Origin: Parabacteroides sp. PH5-46
GTDB taxonomy: Bacteria > Bacteroidota > Bacteroidia > Bacteroidales > Tannerellaceae
DNA: 64,000 nt
Direction: 5' to 3'
Assembly (NCBI RefSeq): GCF_029892785.1
Contig: NZ_JARXXA010000009.1
Span: 62,001 to 126,000 of the forward strand
The notes below the pieces were generated by a model that saw only the letters and a list, made by a program, of their open reading frames with translations, had not been told where the DNA came from and did not search any database. Positions 1 to 7,870 of this stretch are shown here, piece by piece. Position 1 is the first letter of the stretch; every line of letters begins with the position of its first letter. A program made the translations under genes and the position numbers.

Positions 1-411
1 CTGATGAAAGCAGAATGTTTACTCCGCACAGGAAAAGCAGACGAAGCAGCTGTATTGGTGACGGAAGTCAGAAAGAGAGCTTTCAAAAACAACCCGGAAA
101 AAGCCGTTGTTACCGGAGCTCAGCTTCTGGGACCTTCAAGTTATCAATATGGTATGGTAGAAAATTATGTCATCACTCCTCAATCTCAAAAGTTCCCCGA
201 GCAATACGGACGTTTTTATGATGAGTTGGGTTGGGAATTAGCCGGAGAAACTTTCCGTAGAAGAGATATGATCCGTTTTGGTCATTACACGAAAGCAGCT
301 TGGTTGTCTCACTCGCCAAGCGAATCTTATCGTACGCTCTATCCTATACCACAAGAAGTTGTAGACACAAATCCGAATTTAGATCAAAATCCGGACTACG
401 TGGGTAATTAA
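1..411 (+). CDS. SusD/RagB-family outer-membrane lipoprotein, C-terminal part
   Basis: The reading frame is open from the first base and ends at a TAA, so only the last 136 codons are visible. The stretch GWELAGETFRRRDMIRFG matches the signature near the end of SusD/RagB proteins, and the closing YPIPQEVVDTNPNLDQNPDY is the usual SusD ending. SusD proteins sit on the cell surface on top of a SusC TonB-dependent transporter and capture glycans; the SusC partner would be expected upstream, outside the window. The next gene is a GH127 enzyme, so this is the end of a polysaccharide utilisation locus, plausibly for arabinose-containing glycans (inference). The start and signal peptide are not visible. 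Confidence 0.9.
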   Translation: MMKAECLLRTGKADEAAVLVTEVRKRAFKNNPEKAVVTGAQLLGPSSYQYGMVENYVITPQSQKFPEQYGRFYDELGWELAGETFRRRDMIRFGHYTKAAWLSHSPSESYRTLYPIPQEVVDTNPNLDQNPDYVGN

Positions 412-435
412 TGATCTGACTAATAAAAAAACAGC

Positions 436-475
436 ATATTCACAAGGTGTAGTTTTGTTTACACCTTGTGAATAT
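436..475 (+). terminator. Perfect 16-bp hairpin between susD and GH127
   Basis: ATATTCACAAGGTGTA at 436-451 pairs perfectly with TACACCTTGTGAATAT at 460-475 across an 8-base loop. An A-run precedes it, but no strong T-run follows (TACTGTTTAC). It lies 24 bases after the susD stop and 26 before the GH127 start, so it may end or stabilise the susD message, or partly uncouple GH127. Confidence 0.6.
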
Positions 476-501
476 TACTGTTTACAATTTATCTTACAAT
501 T

Positions 502-2538
502 ATGAAATTAGTATTATTTATAGCAACACTATGTGTTTCTTCTGTGTTTTCGATTTTATCCGCAACCGAGAAAAAGGATATTTCTAATTATTCCAATAAT
601 CGTTATCCGCTTCTACGTAAACCTTATATTGAACTTCCCCTGGGCAGTATTAAAGCAAAAGGTTGGCTGCAAGAAATGTTGGAAAGACAGCGCAGCGGTG
701 CTACCAGCCAAATGGATATACTCTACCCCTCGGTGATGGGAGATCGTAATGGATGGCTAGGCGGTGATGGCGATCAATGGGAGCGTGGACCTTACTGGAT
801 TGATGGCTTATTACCTCTGGCTTACCTTTTAGATGATGGAAAATTGAAAGAAAAAGTACAACCTTGGATTGAATGGACATTAAACAGCCAACGGGAAGAC
901 GGTTATTTTGGACCTGCGAAAGATTATCCGCACGAACCCGGATTACAACGAGACAATTCAGCCGACTGGTGGCCCAGAATGGTGATGCTTAAAGTGATGC
1001 AGCAATACTACTCGGCGACCAACGATCCACGTGTGATCTCTTTCTTTACCAATTACTTCAAATACCAGCTTCAGGAACTGCCCCGGAAACCATTGGGCAA
1101 CTGGACTTTTTGGGCTGAATATCGTGCCTGTGATAATCTTCAAGCTGTTTACTGGCTTTATAATATTACCGGAGATCGTTTCCTTCTCGAACTAGGAGAA
1201 CTATTACATACACAAAGTTATGATTTTGTGGATATGTTTCTCAATCGGGATGATCTGACTCGCTTCAATACGATTCATTGCGTCAATCTGGCTCAAGGCA
1301 TTAAAGAGCCGGTTATTTATTATCAGCAACAACCTGAAAAGAAGTACCTTGATGCTGTAAAAAAAGCGTTTGCGGATATTCGTCATTATAATGGTCAGCC
1401 GCAAGGAATGTACGGAGGGGATGAAGGCTTGCATGGCAACAATCCAACGCAAGGATCCGAGTTGTGCTCAGCGGTTGAACTGATGTACTCCCTTGAGAAA
1501 ATGGTTGAGATTACGGGTGATATTGATTTCGCCGACCACCTGGAAAGAGTTGCTTTCAACGCTCTTCCGACTCAGATAACTGACGATTTCATGGACAAAC
1601 AATATTTCCAACAAGCGAATCAGGTAATGATTACCCGCCACAATCATAATTTCTATGAAGATCATAATCATGCCGGAACAGATATTTGTTACGGATTATT
1701 GACCGGATATCCATGTTGCGCATCGAATATGCATCAAGGTTGGCCTAAATTCACTCAAAACCTCTGGTATTCCACTCCGGATAACGGTTTGGCAGCATTG
1801 ATCTATTCTCCGTCAGAGGTGACTGCCAAAGTGGGGAATAACGGACATATGGTTCGCATTACCGAAGAAACGAACTATCCGATGGATGATAAATGCTCCT
1901 TTACTATTCATATACAAGATAAGAAAGTGAAAGAAGTCACGTTTCCGTTTCATTTCCGTGTGCCGGCATGGTGTAAAGAAGCAATCGTAACGGTAAATGG
2001 GAAACCCGAACAAAGTGTTAAAAGCGGGCAAGTAGGCATTATCAATCGCACATGGAGAAATAAAGATAAGGTGGAAATCACCTTGCCGATGGAAGTACAG
2101 GTGTCTCGATGGTATGAAAATGCAATAGCCGTTGAGCGTGGCCCCTTGGTTTATGCATTGAAAATGCAAGAGAATTGGAAAAAGAAGAGCTTTGCACAGG
2201 AAGAAATATCACGTTATGGCGAATCGTATTACGAAGTGACATCTTCCACCCCGTGGAATTATGGGATTCTTGGGTTCCGGCCAGATGAAATACAACAACA
2301 TTTCAAAGTGATTATCGATTCCGAAAAACAAAAAGCAGCTTATCCCTGGAATACAGAAAATGCACCTATATTAATAAAAACAAAAGGCAAACGAATTCCA
2401 CATTGGCAATTATATAATGAAATGACAGGTCCGTTACCTTATTCGGTTGGAAACAGTTCTGCTGCGGTAGAAGAAATCACCTTGATTCCATACGGATGTA
2501 CTACATTAAGAATAAGTGAATTTCCTTTGGTAAGATAA
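502..2538 (+). CDS. GH127 (DUF1680) beta-L-arabinofuranosidase, secreted
   Basis: A 678-residue protein with an N-terminal signal peptide (about 1-21). The (alpha/alpha)6 catalytic region is followed by beta-rich C-terminal domains, as in GH127. In the Bifidobacterium enzyme HypBA1 a zinc ion is held by Glu338, Cys340, Cys417 and Cys418, and Cys417 is the nucleophile. The equivalents here are Glu320 and Cys322 (SELC) and Cys405-Cys406 (YPCCASN); Glu308 in GGDEG is the likely acid/base. It would remove terminal beta-L-arabinofuranose, probably in the periplasm. The adjacent SusD places it in a PUL. Related families GH146 and GH142 share this fold, so the exact linkage is uncertain. Confidence 0.88.
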   Translation: MKLVLFIATLCVSSVFSILSATEKKDISNYSNNRYPLLRKPYIELPLGSIKAKGWLQEMLERQRSGATSQMDILYPSVMGDRNGWLGGDGDQWERGPYWIDGLLPLAYLLDDGKLKEKVQPWIEWTLNSQREDGYFGPAKDYPHEPGLQRDNSADWWPRMVMLKVMQQYYSATNDPRVISFFTNYFKYQLQELPRKPLGNWTFWAEYRACDNLQAVYWLYNITGDRFLLELGELLHTQSYDFVDMFLNRDDLTRFNTIHCVNLAQGIKEPVIYYQQQPEKKYLDAVKKAFADIRHYNGQPQGMYGGDEGLHGNNPTQGSELCSAVELMYSLEKMVEITGDIDFADHLERVAFNALPTQITDDFMDKQYFQQANQVMITRHNHNFYEDHNHAGTDICYGLLTGYPCCASNMHQGWPKFTQNLWYSTPDNGLAALIYSPSEVTAKVGNNGHMVRITEETNYPMDDKCSFTIHIQDKKVKEVTFPFHFRVPAWCKEAIVTVNGKPEQSVKSGQVGIINRTWRNKDKVEITLPMEVQVSRWYENAIAVERGPLVYALKMQENWKKKSFAQEEISRYGESYYEVTSSTPWNYGILGFRPDEIQQHFKVIIDSEKQKAAYPWNTENAPILIKTKGKRIPHWQLYNEMTGPLPYSVGNSSAAVEEITLIPYGCTTLRISEFPLVR

Positions 2539-2625
2539 AATCAAAGCATTTTTCGGCAAAAAAAGAATTCCGGATCGAACCGTCGCTTCCTGACCTTTGG
2601 CATACAGACGGGTGATTGCACAACA

Positions 2626-2663
2626 AAAGAGGCTGTCTCAAAATAAATTGAGATAGTCTCTTT
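2626..2663 (+). terminator. Intrinsic terminator after GH127
   Basis: AAAGAGGCTGTCTCAA at 2626-2641 pairs with TTGAGATAGTCTCTTT at 2648-2663 (16 bp, two G-U pairs), followed by CTTTTTA. The 88 bases between the GH127 stop and this hairpin show no coding signal. Confidence 0.75.
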
Positions 2664-2737
2664 CTTTTTACCCCGAGCAGCTTTATTTAGACTACAGTAT
2701 AAAAAGTTATTTTTTAGGTAAATAGTAAATAAAGGCT

Positions 2738-2745
2738 TATGTTTG
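2738..2745 (+). promoter_or_regulatory. Bacteroidetes -7 box (TATGTTTG)
   Basis: An exact match to TAnnTTTG, 18 bases before the ATG at 2764. It overlaps the alternative TTG start at 2743, which argues for starting translation at 2764. Confidence 0.6.
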
Positions 2746-2763
2746 CAGATTTATTTTCAAGAT

Positions 2764-3852
2764 ATGGATATCAGAGTAGAGAAAAAGGACCAGCAGGATA
2801 TATACACGACCCCTATCGTTCAGCAAACCGCATTCTGGTCTGAAGTGAAAAAGAATCAGGGTTTAACCACGCGAGCCCTTGATTTTAAAGTACGTAATCG
2901 AGACATTTATACCGGAGTTGGAGGATACTCCTACACCAATGCCGACCTTCTACTGGTCGAACGTCCACTGGATCATGAAACCTATATTGCCTATGCACCT
3001 TATGGCCCGGAGATAGAGCCTTCTGACGAAAATCAGGGACGTTTCTTGGAAGAGCTTTCAGAGCTGATCCAGCCGCACCTGCCGAAGAATTGCGCCGCCA
3101 TACGGTACGACCTCAATTGGCGCTCGCACTGGCACGACGATGAAGTTCCTGTCCCAGTATTCCAAGAGTTCAACATGAATTATAATACGATTAACTGGAG
3201 CCTTCGCAAAAGCAATTCAGGCGTTCTGCCTGCCACTACTATTTTCCTTGATCTTGCACCGACTGAAGAGGAGATACTCAAGCAGATGAAGCCAAAAACC
3301 CGTTACAACATCGGCTTGGCAAGACGGAAAGGGGTGTCCGTTCGTAGAGCCGGACTGGAACAAATCGGGATATGGTATGAGCTATATAAAGAAACCGCCC
3401 TGCGGAATAACCTATTTGTAAATAACGTTGAATACTTCACATCAGTGATATCGGCTCGTGCAGACGACACCTCATCGCCTGCCCATGTAGAGCTTCTCAT
3501 TGCAGAAGTCGACAATATTCCGCTTGCCGCCATGTTCCTTGTATTAACCGCTCATCGCGGAACTTACCTTTACGGGGCTTCGTCTTCCCGGATGCGTAAT
3601 TTCATGCCTACTTATGCCCTCCAATGGGAAGCAATCAGGCTATCTAAACAGGCGGGATGTATTGAATACGATATGTTTGGCGTATCACCCGGTCCGCAAG
3701 CCTCGCACCCCATGCATGGATTGTATCAGTTCAAAACCGGTTTTGGCGGCGAGATGTTTCATCATTTAGGCTGTTGGGACTACGTTTTCGACCAAGATAA
3801 ATACCGGATACTGCAACACAGCGAAATGCAAATACAGGGATACTATATGTAA
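2764..3852 (+). CDS. FemAB-like GNAT-fold acyltransferase
   Basis: A 362-residue soluble protein from the ATG at 2764; the TTG at 2743 is rejected because it lies in the promoter. The pattern fits the FemAB/peptidoglycan-bridge group, two GNAT folds in tandem. The central segment MKPKTRYNIGLARRKGVSVRR is typical of the family, and the C-terminal half contains CIEYDMFGVSP and HPMHGLYQFKTGFGGE, which resemble the tRNA- or acyl-binding end of FemX-like enzymes. In Gram-positives such enzymes add amino acids from aminoacyl-tRNA to lipid II; Bacteroidales homologues have no settled substrate. It is a single gene with its own promoter and a shared terminator with the cupin gene facing it. Confidence 0.8.
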   Translation: MDIRVEKKDQQDIYTTPIVQQTAFWSEVKKNQGLTTRALDFKVRNRDIYTGVGGYSYTNADLLLVERPLDHETYIAYAPYGPEIEPSDENQGRFLEELSELIQPHLPKNCAAIRYDLNWRSHWHDDEVPVPVFQEFNMNYNTINWSLRKSNSGVLPATTIFLDLAPTEEEILKQMKPKTRYNIGLARRKGVSVRRAGLEQIGIWYELYKETALRNNLFVNNVEYFTSVISARADDTSSPAHVELLIAEVDNIPLAAMFLVLTAHRGTYLYGASSSRMRNFMPTYALQWEAIRLSKQAGCIEYDMFGVSPGPQASHPMHGLYQFKTGFGGEMFHHLGCWDYVFDQDKYRILQHSEMQIQGYYM

Positions 3853-3859
3853 GAAGAAG

Positions 3860-3903
3860 GGAATCAGAAGTATCCTTTAGGTCTGAAAGATACTTCCGAT
3901 TCC
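3860..3903. terminator. Hairpin between two convergent genes
   Basis: GGAATCAGAAGTATC at 3860-3874 pairs with GATACTTCCGATTCC at 3889-3903 with one mismatch. It fills the gap between the FemAB-like and cupin stop codons. There is no long T-run on either side, so it may act as a 3-prime stabiliser rather than a classic terminator. Confidence 0.55.
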
Positions 3904-3916
3904 GAATATAAAATAG

Positions 3917-4333
3917 TTATTTCCAAAGCGAAGTTGCTTCATCTATGATTCCATCCTCCATTGAACATTGCTCCAATGAACTTTCTTTTGATTGAATAAC
4001 AATATAATTCATCTGTTCATCAGAGGTATTAGTCATACCACGAACGCCGGCAGGAGCTACGCGCACGATGCTACCTTCGGCAATATCAAAGCATTGATCG
4101 TCAACCTGAAATTTACCTGCTCCACTCAAAACAATGTACGTTTCTTCATTTTGTTTATGGGAATGAAAGATAGGGAGATCTGTTTTGGCAGGTAACACAC
4201 TTAAAGAGATTTCCGTACCGCTTGCTTTGGTAGCTTCTTTCAGGAATGCTTTTCCGTTTGCTGTTTCAGGCAGGAGTGCCAACTTTCCCAATTCAATTGC
4301 TGTAAAATTCTTGTTCTCTGCTACAGTTTTCAT
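3917..4333 (-). CDS. Small cupin-domain protein
   Basis: A 138-residue protein forming a single cupin barrel. The first cupin motif is visible as PIFHSHKQNEETYIVLSGAGKF, with two histidines and a glutamate able to bind metal, and the second as GSIVRVAPAGVRGMTNTSDE. Single-cupin proteins of this size are often dioxygenase-like or ligand-binding stress proteins; the substrate cannot be told. It is transcribed away from an HxlR-type regulator across an intergenic region containing two face-to-face promoter boxes and a dyad, so it is probably the target of that regulator (inference). Confidence 0.82.
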   Translation of the reverse strand: MKTVAENKNFTAIELGKLALLPETANGKAFLKEATKASGTEISLSVLPAKTDLPIFHSHKQNEETYIVLSGAGKFQVDDQCFDIAEGSIVRVAPAGVRGMTNTSDEQMNYIVIQSKESSLEQCSMEDGIIDEATSLWK

Positions 4334-4361
4334 GTTCTTAAAATTTTAATTATCAACATTT

Positions 4362-4402
4362 GTTACTATTCGTAACTTTATTACTTTTGTATGGCAAAAG
4401 TA
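4362..4402. promoter_or_regulatory. Divergent promoters and candidate HxlR operator
   Basis: TACTTTTG at 4382-4389 (plus strand, toward the HxlR gene) and its mirror image CAAAAGTA at 4395-4402 (minus strand, toward the cupin gene) are both exact -7 boxes and together form a perfect dyad with a five-base centre. A second dyad, GTTAC-N5-GTAAC, lies at 4362-4376 in the cupin leader. Either dyad could be the operator of the dimeric HxlR protein. Confidence 0.55.
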
Positions 4403-4485
4403 GAGTAAGTGTTTTAATAAAACAAGAAGGCACAGAACAGTTCGCTGCTTACTTCTGTGTAACAATTGTTGATAAGAAGATAGTT

Positions 4486-4848
4486 ATGGATAAAAAAAGT
4501 TTAATAAATTTCGAAGCGAGTGAGTATTGTCCGGTTCGGAACGTTATTGCCCGTTTGGGCGACAAATGGTCTATCCTTACGTTGACAACATTAAAGGTTA
4601 ATGGGAAACTGAGATTTAGCGACATACAACGCACCATAGGAGATGTTTCCCAACGTATGCTGACTGTTACTTTGCGCGCTATGGAAGCAGACGGTATAAT
4701 CAGCCGCGAGATTCACGCCGAAGTTCCGCCAAGAGTAGAATACGAGCTTACAGAATTGGGAGAGAGCCTCTACCCTCATCTGCAAGCATTGATTGATTGG
4801 GCGACAGAAAATATCGATACAATTATGGTTGGCAGAAACAACCTTTAA
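4486..4848 (+). CDS. HxlR-family winged-helix transcriptional regulator
   Basis: A 120-residue protein from the ATG at 4486; an upstream in-frame start at 4360 is rejected because it lies in the promoter and adds a sequence without family similarity. The HxlR fold is clear: YCPVRNVIARLGDKWSILTL starts the helix-turn-helix and RFSDIQRTIGDVSQRMLTVTLRAM is the recognition region, followed by the wing PPRVEYELTELG. The Cys before PVR is the residue that senses thiol-reactive or redox stress in several HxlR proteins (HypR, YodB). It probably regulates itself and the divergent cupin gene. Confidence 0.88.
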   Translation: MDKKSLINFEASEYCPVRNVIARLGDKWSILTLTTLKVNGKLRFSDIQRTIGDVSQRMLTVTLRAMEADGIISREIHAEVPPRVEYELTELGESLYPHLQALIDWATENIDTIMVGRNNL

Positions 4849-4855
4849 AAATAGG

Positions 4856-5332
4856 TTACTTCACCGGGATACGCAACTCTACTATCCAAGGAGCATCAAC
4901 ACCCTGAGTACCATCTACACAACCCAGATACAGTTCGTAGTGATCCCGCAGGTCGCATTCACAGCCTTTCTCATTGAAAGCTGCGGCATATGCTTTTTGC
5001 CATGCTTCTTCATATTCAGACATCATTACTTCTACCTGCATCACAAAATACTTGCCTCCGCTTATGGTATAGCGTTCCATACCTTCTCCCAGCTCTATGT
5101 CGGAAAGGTCTTCCAGGCAAGCCTTGGAGCGTAATTGGTCGTGCGGGGTGTTGGTGGGGTCGTCCTGATAAAGACCAACCATTTTAGGAGAAGCTGCCCA
5201 AAGGTTGTTGGCTCCTGCCCATGCTGCTAACTTATCAAATGCTCCGGCAATACCTGAATATTCGCCAACATGAGGAATTGCAATTGTCTTGATTGGTTCG
5301 AGATTCTTAATCTCTGTACTGTTCACTTTCAT
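4856..5332 (-). CDS. GyrI-like / AraC effector-binding-domain protein
   Basis: A 158-residue stand-alone GyrI-like domain. HVGEYSGIAGAFDKLAAWAG is the first half and the C-terminal DHYELYLGCVDGTQG...WIVELRIPVK is the usual closing strand (here truncated to its ends). These domains bind hydrophobic small molecules, and some homologues hydrolyse or sequester them. Its start overlaps the WYL regulator stop by 4 bases (5329-5332), so the two are translated together; the regulator is upstream. Function beyond ligand binding is unknown. Confidence 0.82.
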   Translation of the reverse strand: MKVNSTEIKNLEPIKTIAIPHVGEYSGIAGAFDKLAAWAGANNLWAASPKMVGLYQDDPTNTPHDQLRSKACLEDLSDIELGEGMERYTISGGKYFVMQVEVMMSEYEEAWQKAYAAAFNEKGCECDLRDHYELYLGCVDGTQGVDAPWIVELRIPVK

Positions 5333-6258
5333 ACGTCTAATTTTTGAATGATTTGTTTAATAATATCTTTTATTTCAAAGGGTTTTATTACTGTTGTCGT
5401 GTCGGCATTCGCCAGTACCCATCTGGCCAGGCCCTCAAGTGAATAAGCCATGTAGGTTTGTTCTATCCGGCCATCTGCAAGCTCTTTTTCGTTAGTCAGC
5501 CCCATAAAATAGCACCTGTCGGCAAATTGTTTGGACACCTCTTTGCTTGTAAGCAAAACGACTTCTATTAGGCATTGCGAGTCGACACAATCCAAAAGTG
5601 AGTCTAAAGGCGGATGCGCTTTTGTATGTTTGTTATCTGTTGTTCGTATATTACTGATACGATCGAGCCTGAACATCCGGTACTCTTCGCGCAAATGACA
5701 CCAGGCCGAAAGATACCAACGGGGGTGCGAATAGCTGATGCCTACAGCTTCCAAGGCTCTTTTGCTTTTATTCTCGTCTGCATTGCTGTAGTCTACCTCC
5801 AGGATCAACTTATCGTTTATACTGCTCAATATTATTTGCATTATATTGGGCAAACTCTCTCCTGAACTCCGGCTTTTATACACTGCTATTGTATCATCCA
5901 TCTCGTGGAGGTATCTTTTATCTACAGCCCGCAATGCAGCGCGAATTTTATCCATCCCCTGACGGAAGTAGTTGCTATTCTGCGTATCGGTAAGCTGCTC
6001 AATAATCTTTTCGGCTGTAAGAAAGGCTATTGCCTCTTCTTTGGTAAACATAAGTGAGGGTAATCTGTAACCTTCAACTAATGAGTAACCAACTCCCGGA
6101 TTTCCACATACCGGCACTCCGGCCTCCGACAAGGTACGCATGTCGCGGTAAATGGTACGCAAACTTACACCAAAGCGTTCTGCCATTTCAGAAGACTTCA
6201 CCAACGGGCGGGATTGAAGCTGCACCAGTAATGCTGATATGCGATCAATCCGGTTCAA
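5329..6258 (-). CDS. YafY-type WYL-domain transcriptional regulator
   Basis: A 309-residue protein. Residues 1-60 form an HTH_11 domain (RPLVKSSEMAERFGVSLRTI, then YRDMRTLSEAGVPV). The WYL domain follows at about 135-220 with YSHPRWYLSAWCHLREEYR and the ending FRLDRISNI, and a WCX-like C-terminal extension ends the protein. WYL domains are ligand sensors, some for nucleotides or nucleic acids. It is the first gene of an operon with the GyrI-like protein, and a 16-bp dyad overlaps its -33 region, which suggests self-regulation. Confidence 0.88.
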   Translation of the reverse strand: MNRIDRISALLVQLQSRPLVKSSEMAERFGVSLRTIYRDMRTLSEAGVPVCGNPGVGYSLVEGYRLPSLMFTKEEAIAFLTAEKIIEQLTDTQNSNYFRQGMDKIRAALRAVDKRYLHEMDDTIAVYKSRSSGESLPNIMQIILSSINDKLILEVDYSNADENKSKRALEAVGISYSHPRWYLSAWCHLREEYRMFRLDRISNIRTTDNKHTKAHPPLDSLLDCVDSQCLIEVVLLTSKEVSKQFADRCYFMGLTNEKELADGRIEQTYMAYSLEGLARWVLANADTTTVIKPFEIKDIIKQIIQKLDV

Positions 6259-6317
6259 AGGTGATTCGTTTTCTTAAAGATGTTAGCTTCATGATGATGT
6301 CTTTATTGATTATGACA

Positions 6318-6352
6318 CAAAAATAATACACTTGTTTGACAACAGTATGTCA
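6318..6352 (-). promoter_or_regulatory. Promoter and candidate operator of the WYL regulator
   Basis: CAAAAATA at 6318-6325 reads TATTTTTG on the minus strand, an exact -7 box. The dyad TGACA-N6-TGTCA at 6337-6352 would sit at the -33 region of that promoter, the usual place for a repressor site. Confidence 0.5.
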
Positions 6353-6437
6353 GCAAGTTTTTAAAGTTACTTCAAATCTTTTATATGTTCCTTTTTTGCT
6401 AGTTTATTCGTATGTTTACATTCAATAAATTATACAT

Positions 6438-7217
6438 ATGAAAACAGAAAACATCAAGCTCGTATACTTTAGTGCGACCAACACTACACAGAAGATTGTC
6501 AGACATATATCAACACAGTTGGACGGTGATATAAAAGAGTATAACATCACACGGCAGGCTCCTGAAGCGGAAGTTGTATTGGATAACTCAGACCTGCTGA
6601 TAGTAGGGATGCCGGTATATGCCGGACGCATTCCGGCCATAACATTACCAGCCCTCCATCAATTCAAAGGCAATGGTACACCGGCTATTATAGTCTGCGT
6701 TTACGGCAACCGCGAATATGATGACGCGCTGCTTGAGCTGAAAGACGTAGTGGAGGCTAATGGTTTCAAGGTGGTTTCGGCCGGAGCATTCATCGCTCAA
6801 CATTCTATATTTCCACAGGTTGGGACAGAGCGTCCGGATAAAAAGGATATGGAATCAATCACTGAATTTGCACAAAAAAGCAAACAGATAATTGATTCGA
6901 TAGACGGATTGGATACACTACATGAAATCATTCCGAAAGGCAATCGCCCTTACAAAGTCCCCGGCAAACTACCTCTGCAACCCAGCGGAAACAGGAAATG
7001 CACGGCATGCGGCACTTGTGTAAAACAGTGTCCGGCACAGGCTATTGCCGCCGATACGCCACGCAAAACAGATAAGGAAAAATGTATAGCCTGCGGACGC
7101 TGCATTGTAGTTTGCCCAGCCGATGCACGCCATTTCGGGGGACTACTATATAAAGTAGCCGGAAGAAAGTTTGTAAAGGCACATTCGGCACGTAAGGATC
7201 CGGAATTTTATTTCTAA
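6438..7217 (+). CDS. EFR1-type flavodoxin-ferredoxin fusion protein
   Basis: A 259-residue protein. Residues 1-150 are flavodoxin-like, with the FMN phosphate loop FSATNTTQKI near the N-terminus and GMPVYAGRIP after it. The C-terminal part carries two 4Fe-4S motifs, CTACGTCVKQCP and CIACGRCIVVCP. This arrangement is the EFR1 family of electron carriers, which probably pass electrons between flavin and iron-sulphur partners in the cytoplasm of anaerobes. The partner is unknown; the nearby aldo/keto reductase also carries two Fe-S motifs. Its stop is one base from the stop of the opposing hemolysin III gene. Confidence 0.87.
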   Translation: MKTENIKLVYFSATNTTQKIVRHISTQLDGDIKEYNITRQAPEAEVVLDNSDLLIVGMPVYAGRIPAITLPALHQFKGNGTPAIIVCVYGNREYDDALLELKDVVEANGFKVVSAGAFIAQHSIFPQVGTERPDKKDMESITEFAQKSKQIIDSIDGLDTLHEIIPKGNRPYKVPGKLPLQPSGNRKCTACGTCVKQCPAQAIAADTPRKTDKEKCIACGRCIVVCPADARHFGGLLYKVAGRKFVKAHSARKDPEFYF

Positions 7218-7218
7218 G

Positions 7219-7869
7219 TTATAAGACATACCACAAAACCATCATATGGCAAATTGTTCCACCTAAGACAAATAGGTGGAACACAGAGTGCATATAAGGT
7301 AGTTTATAGAAAGAATAAAGTACGGCTCCTGTAATATAGAAAAAAGCTTCGGCCAACAACCAATATAGAAACTGTACAGAAACAACCTCCAACAGAGGCT
7401 TAAAGGCTATTAATATACTGCATGCCATTGCCACATAACATATTGTCTTTAAATGGCTATGTGCTTTAAGTTTATGAAAACTGACAACCACACCTACAAC
7501 AGCACAGAGCCATACAAAAATAAGAATACTCCATCCCCAAAAGCCTACCTCGCGCAAGGTAACCAACATAATAGGTGAATAACTCCCCGCGATATGCAGA
7601 TAAATAGCGGCATGATCAAATTTTCGCAGCAAATCTTTACGGGGAGACGGAGGCGCAGCATGATACAAGGTAGAACTAACGTAAGATGACAGCATACCGA
7701 ACAAATAGATTAACATACCTGCTACCGCCCACGGATTATTGCTATCTATAGCCAGATATAATAAGTAGCCTCCACCAAGGATACCTATTAATATCCCTAC
7801 CCCATGAGACAAGGTGTTTAGCCGTTCTTCTTCTTTGGTATAAAATCCACTCGATGTATGCTTTTTCAC
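7219..7869 (-). CDS. Hemolysin III / PAQR-family membrane protein
   Basis: A 216-residue integral membrane protein with about seven transmembrane helices. Family hallmarks are ERLNTLSHGVGILIG, SSTLYHAAPP, FDHAAIYLHIAGSYSP and the final HSVFHLFVLGGTICHMM; the Ser, Asp and His residues form the zinc site of PAQR-type hydrolases. I place the start at the GTG at 7869, one base after the stop of the aldo/keto reductase gene. The longer frame back to 7956 lies inside that gene and shows no family similarity, and no ATG is near. It is probably co-transcribed with the reductase. The physiological role of bacterial HlyIII proteins is poorly known. Confidence 0.85.
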   Translation of the reverse strand: MKKHTSSGFYTKEEERLNTLSHGVGILIGILGGGYLLYLAIDSNNPWAVAGMLIYLFGMLSSYVSSTLYHAAPPSPRKDLLRKFDHAAIYLHIAGSYSPIMLVTLREVGFWGWSILIFVWLCAVVGVVVSFHKLKAHSHLKTICYVAMACSILIAFKPLLEVVSVQFLYWLLAEAFFYITGAVLYSFYKLPYMHSVFHLFVLGGTICHMMVLWYVL

Positions 7870-7870
7870 T

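Noticed and set aside
2626-2663. Insertion-sequence end
   Set aside because: GAGGCTGTCTCAAAA resembles some IS termini in Bacteroides, but there is no transposase, no second end and no target duplication; a terminator explains it.
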